Below, in pieces: positions 19,633-27,821 of a DNA stretch of 64,000 nt. Each line of letters begins with the position of its first letter. Position 1 is the first letter of the stretch. The notes beneath the pieces were generated by a model. That model was not told the DNA's origin. It saw only the letters and a program-made list of their open reading frames with translations, and did not search any database. The stretch is from Thermophilibacter immobilis (GTDB taxonomy: Bacteria; Actinomycetota; Coriobacteriia; Coriobacteriales; Atopobiaceae), in assembly GCF_015277515.1 (NCBI RefSeq), contig NZ_CP063767.1, forward strand, positions 1,116,001-1,180,000, written 5' to 3'. Position numbers and translations under genes: made by a program.

Positions 19633-21042
19633 GTGAGAGATAGTAGTGCGTACTCCGAGAGCTCCGCCTCTCGTGTACTCGATGCGAGAACGGTTGTATC
19701 AATAATCGCTTCGGGTAGTCTCGCCTTCTGTGCGATTGTGTTTGAGACTTCAACAAACGTTGCTATTCCGGTCATGATGTTGGAGCTAGGGGTTGATACG
19801 GCGACAATACAGTGGATTACATCCGCATACCTACTCGTTTTGTCGGTGACGATTCCCGTATTCCCTGTACTCAAGTCACGCTATTCCTTGCGTCGCCTTT
19901 TTGCCGCTTCAACGCTTTCCTTTACAGCAGGAACGCTGCTTTGCTGTACAGCGACTACATTCCCCCAGCTCCTGTTGGGCAGAATTATTCAGGGGCTGGG
20001 GACTGGTGTTGCGATGCCGCTTATGTTCAACGTTGTGATAGATCAAGTACCCTTTGAGCACATGGGCATGATGATGGGCGTTGCGTCGCTGATAATTTCG
20101 TTGGCACCGGCAATTGGGCCTGCTTATGGTGGAGTTGTGCTAGAAGCGTTTGGGTGGCATACGATGTTCTTGTTTGCTGTCCCCCTCCTTGCCGTGGCAT
20201 TCGCTGCAGGAATGGTCTGTTTACGACAGACAACGGAACTGGCTATACGCCCATTTGACGCGACGGGGTTCCTTCTTGTAGCCTCTGGTTTTCTTCTGAT
20301 TGTGGTGGGGGTGAATCGGCTCTCTAACGATGGGCTCACCGCTTTTGTTGCAGCTCTTCTAGTTGCCGGCCTCATTCTTCTTGTTCAATTTGTAAAACAC
20401 GTAAGACATGTAAAATATCCCTTAGTGTCTCCTGAAGTGTTTTCCTCAACTCGATTTATGACTTCAGTAGCTGCAATTGCGAGCGCGTCATTCGTATGCC
20501 TCGGATATGCATGGTTGATTCCCAACTTCATCCAGGTAGCTCTTGGTACGGGGGCAAAAGTTTCTGGCCTTGTAGTGGTTCCTGGGTGTGTAGCGGCAAT
20601 GCTACTCTCCCCGGTTGCTGGTCGACTTCTTGACAGAAAAGGACCATGCACTCCCATTGTCGCAGGTGCGACGCTGATGGTGTTGGGTGCTATTCTGATG
20701 TGCATCTACAGATTAGATACCGCCTGGGGATTGGTGGTGTGTTACCTGCTATCGGGAATGGGCCAAGGCCTGTTGGCTAGCCCCTCGATGACCTACGGTC
20801 TTTCTTCTCTTGACGATAGTCTGCGGGTTGATGGGACTTCAGTTTGTAACTCTCTTCAACAACTAGGTGGCTCGGTAGGGGTGAGCACTGTTACAGCGGT
20901 TGTGGCCGCTGCTCAATCTTCTAGTGCTGACATTACGACAGGAATGGTGCTAGGTGGACAAGCCGCCTTTGTCGTACTGGCAATCGTTGCTGCCGTTGCA
21001 GCCGCATTCTCGTTGACTGCTCTGCGGTTTGCTAAGTCCTGA
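19633..21042 (+). CDS. DHA2 (14-TM) family MFS exporter
   Basis: The 469-residue protein has about 14 hydrophobic segments. Features of the EmrB/QacA group are the FETSTNVAIP N-terminal helix, the LLGRIIQGLGTGVAMPLMFN region and APAIGPAYGG, matching motif C of drug:H+ antiporters. The GTG start at 19633 follows AGAAAGG closely after the previous stop, and it is the last gene of the sugar operon. It probably exports a toxic compound or a sugar derivative; its place in a carbohydrate operon is unusual. Confidence 0.82.
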   Translation: MRDSSAYSESSASRVLDARTVVSIIASGSLAFCAIVFETSTNVAIPVMMLELGVDTATIQWITSAYLLVLSVTIPVFPVLKSRYSLRRLFAASTLSFTAGTLLCCTATTFPQLLLGRIIQGLGTGVAMPLMFNVVIDQVPFEHMGMMMGVASLIISLAPAIGPAYGGVVLEAFGWHTMFLFAVPLLAVAFAAGMVCLRQTTELAIRPFDATGFLLVASGFLLIVVGVNRLSNDGLTAFVAALLVAGLILLVQFVKHVRHVKYPLVSPEVFSSTRFMTSVAAIASASFVCLGYAWLIPNFIQVALGTGAKVSGLVVVPGCVAAMLLSPVAGRLLDRKGPCTPIVAGATLMVLGAILMCIYRLDTAWGLVVCYLLSGMGQGLLASPSMTYGLSSLDDSLRVDGTSVCNSLQQLGGSVGVSTVTAVVAAAQSSSADITTGMVLGGQAAFVVLAIVAAVAAAFSLTALRFAKS

Positions 21043-21173
21043 TTGACCCTGCGAGCTCACCCCGAGTGGGCGAGCAACATGCTAAACAGTTCTCACTACC
21101 TGGCCACGGTAGTGTCTCAAAAGTTGGTGTAAGCGGTGCCTTCGCCCGTGAACCCGCTTCCTCCTAACGCATC

Positions 21174-22472
21174 CTATGCCGCCCTCCTCCTCGAGTCAAC
21201 GCCGTCCGCCTTCACCAGCCGGATGATGGCGGCGGCATGCTCGGCCGCGGTTCCCTCGTACGTCGGTGCCGGCGCTGGCGTACGCTGGGAGTCCTCCTCG
21301 TAGGCCTCCTGGATGGACCCTGCGGAGAACCAGCGTCTCGACTGCCAGGCCTCGTCCATCTCCGAGAGAGCGGCACCGACGTACCTGAGGAGGCTCCTCC
21401 TCGAGGGGAAGACCTGCACGACGCGGCTCCTGCGCTTGATCTCCCGGTTGGTGCGCTCCTGGATGTTGTTGGTCCTGAGCCTGATGTGGTGCTCGTAGGG
21501 GAAGTCGAGGTAGGCGAGCGCGTCAGCCTCGGTCTCCTCCAGGAGCTCGCCCGCCGCGGGGCAGATGGCGCCAACCTCGTCGATCGCCAGGTGGTAGAGC
21601 TCCCTGACGAGGTCCGGGTCACGCTCCGCGAACACGGCCGAGAGCACCTGCCCCACGAGGGCGCGCTGGCGCCTTGTCCTGGCGAGCGAGCAGCAGTTCC
21701 TCTCGAGGTGGACGATGCAGCGCTGCCAGGCGGCGCCCGGGAAGGTCTCCTCGATGGCACGCCTCAGCCCCTCGTGGGCGTCGGAGACGACGCAGATGAC
21801 GTCCGCCACGCCACGGTCGCGCAGGCCCCTCAGGAACCCGAGCCAGGACGCGTAGGACTCCGTGTCGACCGCGTCGACGCCGACGAGGTAGCGGTGGCCG
21901 TCATCGGCGGCCGCTATCGCCGTCACCACGGCCACGGAGCCGACGTGCCCGCCCTCCCGGGCCTTGATGTAGGTGGCGTCGAGCCACAGGTAGGGGAAAC
22001 GCAGGTCGCGGAAGACGCGCCCCTGCAGGTCTGCGACCGTCTCGTCGAGCGTGGCGCACATCCGGGAGACGGCATCCTTGCCGAGCCTGTCGGCACCGAG
22101 CGTGTGGGCCACGCGCTCGACCTTCCTCGTCGAGACCCCACAGGTGACCATCTCGGCCACGGCCGCCACGATCGCGCGGTCGGTCCTGGAGTATCGCTCC
22201 ACCAGGTCCTCGGGGAAGAAGGACCCGCGCCTGAGCTTGGGTATGCGGAGGGTGATCGTGCCGACGCTCGTGAGCAGCGAGCGCTCCCGGTAGCCGTTCC
22301 TCTGGTTGCCGCCCTCGCACTCGAGGTCGGCCTCGACGCTCATCACCTCGTTGACGACGGACTCGGCGAGCACCCTCGCCAGCTCGCCCACGTTCACCAT
22401 CCCGTCGTCGAACCGGGGCAGCCCCGGTGTCACACCGTCCTGCCCATCGCCTATGATTGCCATAGCGGTCAT
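21174..22472 (-). CDS. IS256-family (Mutator) transposase
   Basis: The 432-residue DDE transposase has NGYRERSLLTSVGTITLRIPKLR near the start in order with the IS256 N-terminal domain. The first catalytic Asp lies in YLWLDATY, the second in VVSDAHEGL, and the C-terminal segment reads NNIQERTNREIKRRSRV with the acidic residue. The conserved C/H pair is in WQRCIVHLERN. It is full length with no frameshift, so it may be active. Confidence 0.93.
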   Translation of the reverse strand: MTAMAIIGDGQDGVTPGLPRFDDGMVNVGELARVLAESVVNEVMSVEADLECEGGNQRNGYRERSLLTSVGTITLRIPKLRRGSFFPEDLVERYSRTDRAIVAAVAEMVTCGVSTRKVERVAHTLGADRLGKDAVSRMCATLDETVADLQGRVFRDLRFPYLWLDATYIKAREGGHVGSVAVVTAIAAADDGHRYLVGVDAVDTESYASWLGFLRGLRDRGVADVICVVSDAHEGLRRAIEETFPGAAWQRCIVHLERNCCSLARTRRQRALVGQVLSAVFAERDPDLVRELYHLAIDEVGAICPAAGELLEETEADALAYLDFPYEHHIRLRTNNIQERTNREIKRRSRVVQVFPSRRSLLRYVGAALSEMDEAWQSRRWFSAGSIQEAYEEDSQRTPAPAPTYEGTAAEHAAAIIRLVKADGVDSRRRAA

Positions 22473-22522
22473 CGCCTCTCCTAGTCCCGATACGTCGCTG
22501 TTCGGGATTCTAGGGCGATGGC

Positions 22523-22556
22523 CGTTCCCCTCAGGCCTTCAGGCCTGAGGGGAACG
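22523..22556 (-). terminator. Palindromic hairpin inside the IS, upstream of the transposase
   Basis: Arms 22523-22538 and 22541-22556 form a 16-bp perfect inverted repeat between the right inverted end and the transposase start. Such stems can block translation or transcription entering from flanking promoters. Confidence 0.5.
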
Positions 22557-22591
22557 TGCTTACACCAACTTTCGCGACACGATCTGGCCAC

Positions 22592-22670
22592 CAGGTGCTG
22601 CTGAGGAATAAATTGGACAGAATTGCTCTCACGCGGCGGTCAAAACGTACGGAAAGTTCCCAACAGCGCC
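22592..22670. repeat. Non-coding repeat, copy B
   Basis: This is related to 13331-13410 (shared GCTG-TGAG, AAATT, CAGAAT, TCAAAACGT and CAGC-CCGG blocks). The IS256 copy inserted exactly at its left edge. Confidence 0.5.
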
Positions 22671-22703
22671 GGGGGGGGTGGAGACGCGCCGTTCGGCATA
22701 AGA

Positions 22704-22736
22704 ACGGGGGACGGCCGCAAGACGGCCATCCCCCGT
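22704..22736 (-). terminator. Hairpin after pflB
   Basis: Arms 22704-22716 and 22724-22736 (ACGGGGG-type, one mismatch) lie 25 bp beyond the pflB stop. The T-run on the minus strand is weak. Confidence 0.5.
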
Positions 22737-22760
22737 ACGTGCGTCTATCTCGCAGACGTC

Positions 22761-25031
22761 CTACATGTGGTCGTGGCAGGTGCGCGCGATCACGTCGAGC
22801 TGCTGCTCGCGCGTGAGGTCGATGAACTTCACCGCATAGCCGGAGACGCGGATCGTGAAGTTGGCGTACTCGGGCTTCTCGGGGTGCTCCATAGCGTCCT
22901 TGAGCTTCTCGACGCCAAAGACGTTGACGTTGAGGTGGTGCGCGCCGTTGGCAAAGTAGCCGTCAAGCACGTTCACCAGGTTACCGATGCGCTGCTGCTC
23001 GTCGGTGCCAAGCGCGCCGGGGTTGATGGTCTGCGTGTTGGAGATGCCGTCGAGTGCGTACTCGTAGGGCAGCTTCGCCACGGAGTTGAGGCTTGCGAGC
23101 AGGCCGTTCTTCTCGGCGCCGTAGCTGGGGTTGGCACCGGGCGAGAAGGGCGTGTAGGCAGGGCGGCCGTCGGGCAGCGCGCCGGTGGCCTTGCCGTACA
23201 CCACGTTGGACGTGATGGTGAGGATGGACGTCGTGGGCTCGGAGTTGCGGTAGGTGTGGTGCTTCTTGATCTTGGCCATGAAGGTCTTGAGCAGCCACAC
23301 GGCGATGTCGTCGGCGCGGTCGTCGTCGTTGCCGTAGCGCGGGAAGTCGCCCTCGGGCACGTAGTCGACGACCAGGCCGGACTCGTCGCGCACGGTGCGC
23401 ACGCGGGCGTACTTGATGGCCGAGAGCGAGTCCACCACGTGGCTGAAGCCCGCGATGCCGGTGGCGAAGGTGCGGCGCACGTCGGTGTCGATGAGGGCCA
23501 TCTCAGCGGCCTCGTAGTAGTACTTGTCGTGCATGTACTGGATGAGGTCGAGGATGTTCACGTACAGGCCGGCCAGCCAGTCCATCATGATGCCGAACTT
23601 GTGCATGACCTCATCGTAGTCGAGGTACTCGCTCGTGATGGGGGCAAGCTCGGGGCCAACCTGCATGTGGTTGCCCTGCTTGTCGGTGTACTTGAGGTCC
23701 TTGCCGCCGTTGATGGCGTAGTTCAGGCACTTGGCGAGGTTCGCGCGGGCGCCAAAGAACTGCATCTCCTTGCCGGTCTGGGTCGCCGAGACGCAGCAGC
23801 AGATGCTGTAATCGTCACCCCACACCGGGCGCATGACGTCGTCGTTCTCGTACTGGATCGAGCTGGTGGTGATGGAGATCTTGGCCGCGTAGCGACGGAA
23901 GGCCTCGGGCAGGCGCTTAGAGTAGAGCACCGTGAGGTTGGGCTCGGGCGCGGGGCCCATGTTCTCGAGCGTGTGCAGGAAGCGGAAATCGTTCTTGGTC
24001 ACCATGTGGCGGCCGTCCTGGCCAAGGCCGGCCATCTCGAGCGTGGCCCACACGGGGTCGCCGGAGAACAGCTCGTTGTAGCTGGGGATGCGCGCGAACT
24101 TGACCATGCGGAACTTGAGGACCAGGTGGTCGATGAGCTCCTGCGCCTGGGCCTCGTCGATCTTGCCCGCCACGAGGTCGCGCTGGATGTAGATGTCAAG
24201 GAACGTGGAGATGCGGCCCACGGACATGGCGGCGCCGTTCTGGGTCTTGATGGCAGCCAGGTAGCCAAAGTAGAGCCACTGCACCGCCTCGTGCGCGTCG
24301 CGCGCAGGCTGGGAGATGTCGTAGCCGTAGATCTTGGCCATAGCCTTGATGCCCCTGAGCGCGCGGATCTGCTCGGAGATCTCCTCGCGCAGGCGGATGA
24401 CGTCGTCGGTCATGGTGCCGTCGCCGCAGTTGAGCAGGTCCTCCTGCTTCTTGGCGATAAGGAAGTCGATGCCGTAGAGCGCCACGCGACGGTAGTCGCC
24501 CACGATGCGGCCGCGGCCATAGGTGTCGGGCAGGCCAGTAATTACGTGGCTGTGGCGGGCGGCGCGCATCTCGGGGGTGTAGGCGTCAAAGACGGCCTGG
24601 TTGTGGGTCTTGTGGTACTCACTGAAGATCTGGTCGTACTTGGAGTTGATCTTGTAGCCGTAGCTCTCTGCCGCCTGCTGGGCCATCTTGATGCCGCCGT
24701 AGGGCATGAAGGCGCGCTTCAGGGGCTTGTCGGTCTGAAGGCCAACGACCTTCTCGAGGTCCTTGAGCTCGGGGTCGATGTAGCCGGGGCCGTATGCGGT
24801 GAGGCCCGAGACGACCTCGGTCTCGCAGTCGAGCACGCCGCCGTTGGAGCGCTCCTGCTTCTGGAGCTCCTGGACCTTGCCCCAGAGCTTGTCGGTGGCC
24901 TCGGTGGGGCCGGCGAGGAACGACTCGTCGCCGTCGTACTGGGTGTAGTTGCGCTGGATGAAGTCGCGGACGTTCACGTCGTCCGTCCAGTGACCTGCCG
25001 AGAAGCCCTGCCATTCTTCACGTAGTGCCAT
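22761..25031 (-). CDS. pflB: Formate C-acetyltransferase (pyruvate formate-lyase)
   Basis: The 756-residue glycyl radical enzyme converts pyruvate and CoA to acetyl-CoA and formate under anaerobic conditions. The adjacent catalytic cysteines are in [10 protein letters not shown] (Cys412 and Cys413 by position), and the radical glycine is in [10 protein letters not shown] (about Gly731). Length and both motifs match Escherichia coli PflB. The gene follows pflA with an 18-bp gap and AGGAGG before the ATG. It lies inside the tRNA-Pro island, so it may be an extra copy; I cannot tell whether the chromosome has another. Confidence 0.96.
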   Translation of the reverse strand: MALREEWQGFSAGHWTDDVNVRDFIQRNYTQYDGDESFLAGPTEATDKLWGKVQELQKQERSNGGVLDCETEVVSGLTAYGPGYIDPELKDLEKVVGLQTDKPLKRAFMPYGGIKMAQQAAESYGYKINSKYDQIFSEYHKTHNQAVFDAYTPEMRAARHSHVITGLPDTYGRGRIVGDYRRVALYGIDFLIAKKQEDLLNCGDGTMTDDVIRLREEISEQIRALRGIKAMAKIYGYDISQPARDAHEAVQWLYFGYLAAIKTQNGAAMSVGRISTFLDIYIQRDLVAGKIDEAQAQELIDHLVLKFRMVKFARIPSYNELFSGDPVWATLEMAGLGQDGRHMVTKNDFRFLHTLENMGPAPEPNLTVLYSKRLPEAFRRYAAKISITTSSIQYENDDVMRPVWGDDYSICCCVSATQTGKEMQFFGARANLAKCLNYAINGGKDLKYTDKQGNHMQVGPELAPITSEYLDYDEVMHKFGIMMDWLAGLYVNILDLIQYMHDKYYYEAAEMALIDTDVRRTFATGIAGFSHVVDSLSAIKYARVRTVRDESGLVVDYVPEGDFPRYGNDDDRADDIAVWLLKTFMAKIKKHHTYRNSEPTTSILTITSNVVYGKATGALPDGRPAYTPFSPGANPSYGAEKNGLLASLNSVAKLPYEYALDGISNTQTINPGALGTDEQQRIGNLVNVLDGYFANGAHHLNVNVFGVEKLKDAMEHPEKPEYANFTIRVSGYAVKFIDLTREQQLDVIARTCHDHM

Positions 25032-25049
25032 GCGTTCCTCCTGTAGTTG

Positions 25050-25796
25050 CTATGCCTGCGGAAGCCCCGACACGGCCGCGCCGAGGATTCGTTCCGCGTT
25101 TTCCACACGTTCCTTGCTGGGCGGCTGGGTGTCGCGCAGCGTGTAAGGTATGCCGAGCTCGTCCCACTTGTAGACGCCCAGGCTGTGGTAGGGGAGCACG
25201 TCGACGCGGCGGACGTTCGAGAGCGTCTTGATGAAGTCCGCGGTGCGACGGAGGTACTCGTCGTTGTCGGTGATGCCGGGGACCAGCACGTGGCGGATCC
25301 ACACGGGTACTCCTGCGTTGGAGAGCCAGCGCAGGGCGTCGAGGATGTTCTCGTTAGAGTGGCCGGTGAGGGCACGGTGCTCGACGGGGTCGATGTGCTT
25401 GATGTCTGCGAGAACCAGGTCACAGGCGGCCATGATGCGTTCCCATGCCTGGTAGAATGGCTGCTGGCGGGTGAAGGGCGCGAGCGAGGTGTCCAGGCAC
25501 GTGTTGATGCCGCGGGCGTGGGCGGCTTCGAAGAGCTCCGCCACAAACTCCGGCTGGAGCAGTGCCTCACCACCCGAGACGGTGATGCCGCCCTCACGCC
25601 CCCAGTAGCTTCGATAACGTTCTGCCTGGTCGAGCAGCTCGGCCGGCTCCATGAGGGTGCCGCGGTCGAGGGCCCAGGTATCGGGATTGTGGCAGTAGCG
25701 GCAGCGCATGGGACATCCCTGGAGGAAGACAATGAAGCGTACGCCCGGGCCGTCCGCCGAGCCAAATGACTCGGTCGAGTGAACACGTCCCTGCAT
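25050..25796 (-). CDS. pflA: Pyruvate formate-lyase activating enzyme (radical SAM)
   Basis: The 248-residue radical SAM enzyme has the 4Fe-4S motif CPMRCRYC and the glycine-rich SAM motif VSGGEALLQ. It abstracts hydrogen from the PflB glycine to install the radical. The start at 25796 is set by GGAGG seven bases upstream and gives the length of E. coli PflA; the frame stays open 16 codons further. It is the first gene of the pflA-pflB operon, the reverse of the enterobacterial order, and its upstream region holds an FNR-type box. Confidence 0.94.
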   Translation of the reverse strand: MQGRVHSTESFGSADGPGVRFIVFLQGCPMRCRYCHNPDTWALDRGTLMEPAELLDQAERYRSYWGREGGITVSGGEALLQPEFVAELFEAAHARGINTCLDTSLAPFTRQQPFYQAWERIMAACDLVLADIKHIDPVEHRALTGHSNENILDALRWLSNAGVPVWIRHVLVPGITDNDEYLRRTADFIKTLSNVRRVDVLPYHSLGVYKWDELGIPYTLRDTQPPSKERVENAERILGAAVSGLPQA

Positions 25797-25870
25797 GGTT
25801 TGCCTCCGCCCCCGAGCTAGTCCAAACCCACACTGCGCGCTCAAATGTAGGGTGAGGACCTAGATGTTTC

Positions 25871-25886
25871 CTTGATTGAAATCAAG
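25871..25886 (-). promoter_or_regulatory. FNR-type operator upstream of pflA
   Basis: TTGAT-TGAA-ATCAA is a perfect dyad matching the FNR consensus TTGAT-N4-ATCAA, extended by C and G at the ends. It lies about 75 bp before the pflA start. The FNR-like protein encoded 230 bp away has the ExxSR recognition residues that read this half-site. Confidence 0.8.
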
Positions 25887-26007
25887 TAATGGGAAATTTC
25901 AGAGCAATACTGCGGGAGCGGCGGTGATAAATGGTGCACACCATATGCGACACCCTAGATTGGAAGCCTTATGCGAGGGACATTGATCTGGTAATGCTAT
26001 CGGCGCC

Positions 26008-26080
26008 GCATAAAAACGCTTTATCGAACAGAATTTGTGCACGCTGATCCCAAATTCTGTTCGATAGGCGGTTTTTATGC
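26008..26080 (-). terminator. Long inverted repeat, probable bidirectional terminator
   Basis: Arms 26008-26037 and 26051-26080 are 30 bp, nearly perfect (three mismatches), with a 13-base loop. A TAAAAAC start and GTTTTTA end give a U-run on either strand. It lies 35 bp after the FNR-like gene's stop. A miniature mobile element is an alternative. Confidence 0.55.
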
Positions 26081-26114
26081 GTCACGGCTGTCAGATGACA
26101 GTGCTATCCGTGCG

Positions 26115-26831
26115 CTACACCCCGCGCATGCCGTCGCGGTCGATGATGCGCAGCCGCCCGCGGCCCACGCGCTCGACCAGCCCCTCCTTGCTCAGCGAGG
26201 ATATCGCACGAGAGACGGTCTCGGGCCGCAAGCCCACCGAGGCCGCAATGTCTTCCAGCCCAAGGTGGATTTCGGTGCCCATGCAGCGCTCGTCACGAAG
26301 CAGCAGGTACTGCGCCACGCGTCGCCGCGGGTCGCGAATGCCCAGCATCATGGCCTTTTCTTCCGCGTCATCCAGCTCGGTGCACACCATGCGGATGAGT
26401 CCCATGGCGGCGTCGGGGTGCTCCGAGAGCATGGCCTCGAAGTCCGTACGGTGAATGGAGCACAGCTCAACGCGGGTAAGGCAGCCTACGGAGTAGTGGT
26501 AGACGTTGTCCTCGAGGAACATTCCGTGCCAGATTGCCTGTCCATCGTGCAGCACGTCGAGTACGTACTCCACGCCGTCGGGGTCGATGCGGAAGGTTTT
26601 GATTCGCCCAGACCGTACGATAAGGACTGAGTCGATGGGGTCGCCCTCGTGCACCAGGATGTCCCCGCGCCGGTGGGTGGAACGAACCGAGCGGGCGAGA
26701 AGATCGTGCTTCGCGTTGTCGGGCAGGCCCGCGAACAGGCGAATCCTGTTCACGCAGGTGCCGTTTGCCGCTTTGAAGCCGCAGTCCTCGCACTGCTGGC
26801 AGGGTATGTTGTCGTCGTGGGCCACGTGCAT
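26115..26831 (-). CDS. CRP/FNR-family regulator, FNR-like with N-terminal cysteines
   Basis: The 238-residue protein starts with a cysteine cluster (Cys11, 14, 17 and 25, in CQQCEDCGF), suited to an oxygen-labile 4Fe-4S cluster. A cyclic-nucleotide-fold sensor domain follows (about 30-150), then a C-terminal winged HTH whose recognition helix reads LRPETVSRAISSL. The ETVSR residues match the FNR rule for TTGAT half-sites. An exact TTGAT-N4-ATCAA box lies upstream of pflA. It is the last gene of a minus-strand group with the cupin and a small gene, 2 bp after the cupin stop. Role inferred: anaerobic activation of pflAB. Confidence 0.88.
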   Translation of the reverse strand: MHVAHDDNIPCQQCEDCGFKAANGTCVNRIRLFAGLPDNAKHDLLARSVRSTHRRGDILVHEGDPIDSVLIVRSGRIKTFRIDPDGVEYVLDVLHDGQAIWHGMFLEDNVYHYSVGCLTRVELCSIHRTDFEAMLSEHPDAAMGLIRMVCTELDDAEEKAMMLGIRDPRRRVAQYLLLRDERCMGTEIHLGLEDIAASVGLRPETVSRAISSLSKEGLVERVGRGRLRIIDRDGMRGV

Positions 26832-26833
26832 GC

Positions 26834-27424
26834 CTAGTCCTGAGACGCCAGCTTGAAGCCGTCGAAGGTAAAGCCCGGGCTTACCACGCAGGAGACCAGC
26901 GCATCTTCGCTGGCGGGAAGCGTGCGTTGCCAGACCCCCGCGGGGACAATCAGCTCGCCACAGGCGCCGTGATTGTCTACGCGCAGCGTCACGCGCCGCG
27001 CTCCGCGCTCGTCAGGCTGCTCGCCGTTGCCGCCCAGCTCGAGCGTCACCGCACCGGGCCCGTGCCAGAGCCACAGCTCGTCTGCGTCGACAACATGCCA
27101 CGCGCTGGCGTCACCCGCCGGCAGCAGAAAATAGATGCACGATGCAAGTGGGCGATTCCCACTAGCGTCTGTCGCCAACGCCGACTGCCACGTGCGGCGA
27201 TACCACCCGCCCTCGGGGTGCGGTGCTAGGTCCAGCTCACCAATCACGCGCTGCGCGTAGTCGCTGAGCCGTGGTGTGCCATCTGCTGCCGCGCTGCTAT
27301 CATGCTCGGTAGCGCCTAGTCCGCACGGTGAGGATGACCCTACCGCGCAGGGAAGCCGCCTCCCGCATGGGAGTGCGCCTCGGTCGCCTCGGCGAGCTCC
27401 CTTACCAAACGCCCCAGGAAGCAC
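26834..27424 (-). CDS. Cupin_5 (DUF985) family protein; start uncertain
   Basis: The recognisable domain runs from about residue 55 to the end: LAPHPEGGWYRRTWQS, SCIYFLL, WHVVDADELWLWHGPG, VPAGVWQRTLP and SCVVSPGFTFDGFKL, all marks of the DUF985 cupin family. The frame stays open to ATG 27424, but that would overlap the preceding small gene by 85 bp. The only later in-frame alternative is a GTG just before the domain with no ribosome site. The N-terminal 50 residues are low-complexity and doubtful. The biochemical role is unknown; it may be co-transcribed with the FNR-like regulator. Confidence 0.75.
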   Translation of the reverse strand: MLPGAFGKGARRGDRGALPCGRRLPCAVGSSSPCGLGATEHDSSAAADGTPRLSDYAQRVIGELDLAPHPEGGWYRRTWQSALATDASGNRPLASCIYFLLPAGDASAWHVVDADELWLWHGPGAVTLELGGNGEQPDERGARRVTLRVDNHGACGELIVPAGVWQRTLPASEDALVSCVVSPGFTFDGFKLASQD

Positions 27425-27555
27425 ATCGCGGCGTCCGCAGCGTCACTTGGCGCCGAAGAGAGGTCGACGTTCTCCAGGATTGTCGAGATGCCCTTCTCCG
27501 CGAACGCGACCTCTTCGAGGTCCGCGTTGCCGTCGGCATCGTAGATCCACTTCAT
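27340..27555 (-). CDS. Small acidic hypothetical protein
   Basis: The 71-residue product is acidic in its first half (YDADGNADLEEVAF) with a likely amphipathic helix (CFLGRLVRELAEATEA) and no signal peptide or membrane segment. GGAG lies eight bases before ATG 27555; an earlier ATG at 27582 lacks one. Its end overlaps the extended cupin frame in another frame. I do not recognise the family. Codon use is like neighbouring genes, which supports it being real. Confidence 0.45.
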   Translation of the reverse strand: MKWIYDADGNADLEEVAFAEKGISTILENVDLSSAPSDAADAAMCFLGRLVRELAEATEAHSHAGGGFPAR

Positions 27556-27655
27556 CGTCCCGACTCCATGTCTCGTGTCCATGTGTTTTGGTAGCTATGC
27601 CAGTGATGCCTTCGAGCAAAAATTAGGCGGAGGCGCTCGTGCGTCCCCGCCACAT

Positions 27656-27673
27656 AAAACCCTCTCGGGTTTT
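27656..27673. terminator. Short bidirectional hairpin
   Basis: AAAACCC-TCTC-GGGTTTT is a symmetrical stem with A- and T-runs. It lies between the small gene's promoter side and the end of the abiEii-like gene and could terminate the latter. Confidence 0.5.
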
Positions 27674-27821
27674 GCGATCTGCGTCCATTCTAGCCAACCG
27701 GGATTGGCGGTCAATCGGGTTCGTGGTCTGGACGTCGCCGTGCTAACGGGGGCAGCGTGTGGTCGCATTCTGAGTCCTGCGACTGGTATTGAAGGACGGG
27801 GAGCGGCATCGCGACTTCCCG

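Larger units (their letters stand above)
21108..22583 (-). mobile_element. IS256-family insertion sequence
   Basis: The element is about 1476 bp. Inverted ends share GTGTC and AAAGTTGGTGTAAGC (left 21112-21134, right 22558-22580, two mismatches in 23). An 8-bp direct repeat CTGGCCAC at 21100-21107 and 22584-22591 is the target duplication. It encodes one transposase, and it separates the sugar operon from pflB. Confidence 0.88.
25797..26114. other. Regulatory intergenic region between pflA and the FNR-like gene
   Basis: No gene is seen in these 318 bases. They contain the FNR box (25871-25886) facing pflA and a long inverted repeat (26008-26080) near the end of the FNR-like gene. Confidence 0.6.

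Noticed and set aside
22623-25025. Plus-strand open frame of 800 codons opposite pflB
   Set aside because: Rich in Val, Asp and His in a repetitive pattern typical of an antisense frame; the minus strand encodes complete pyruvate formate-lyase.
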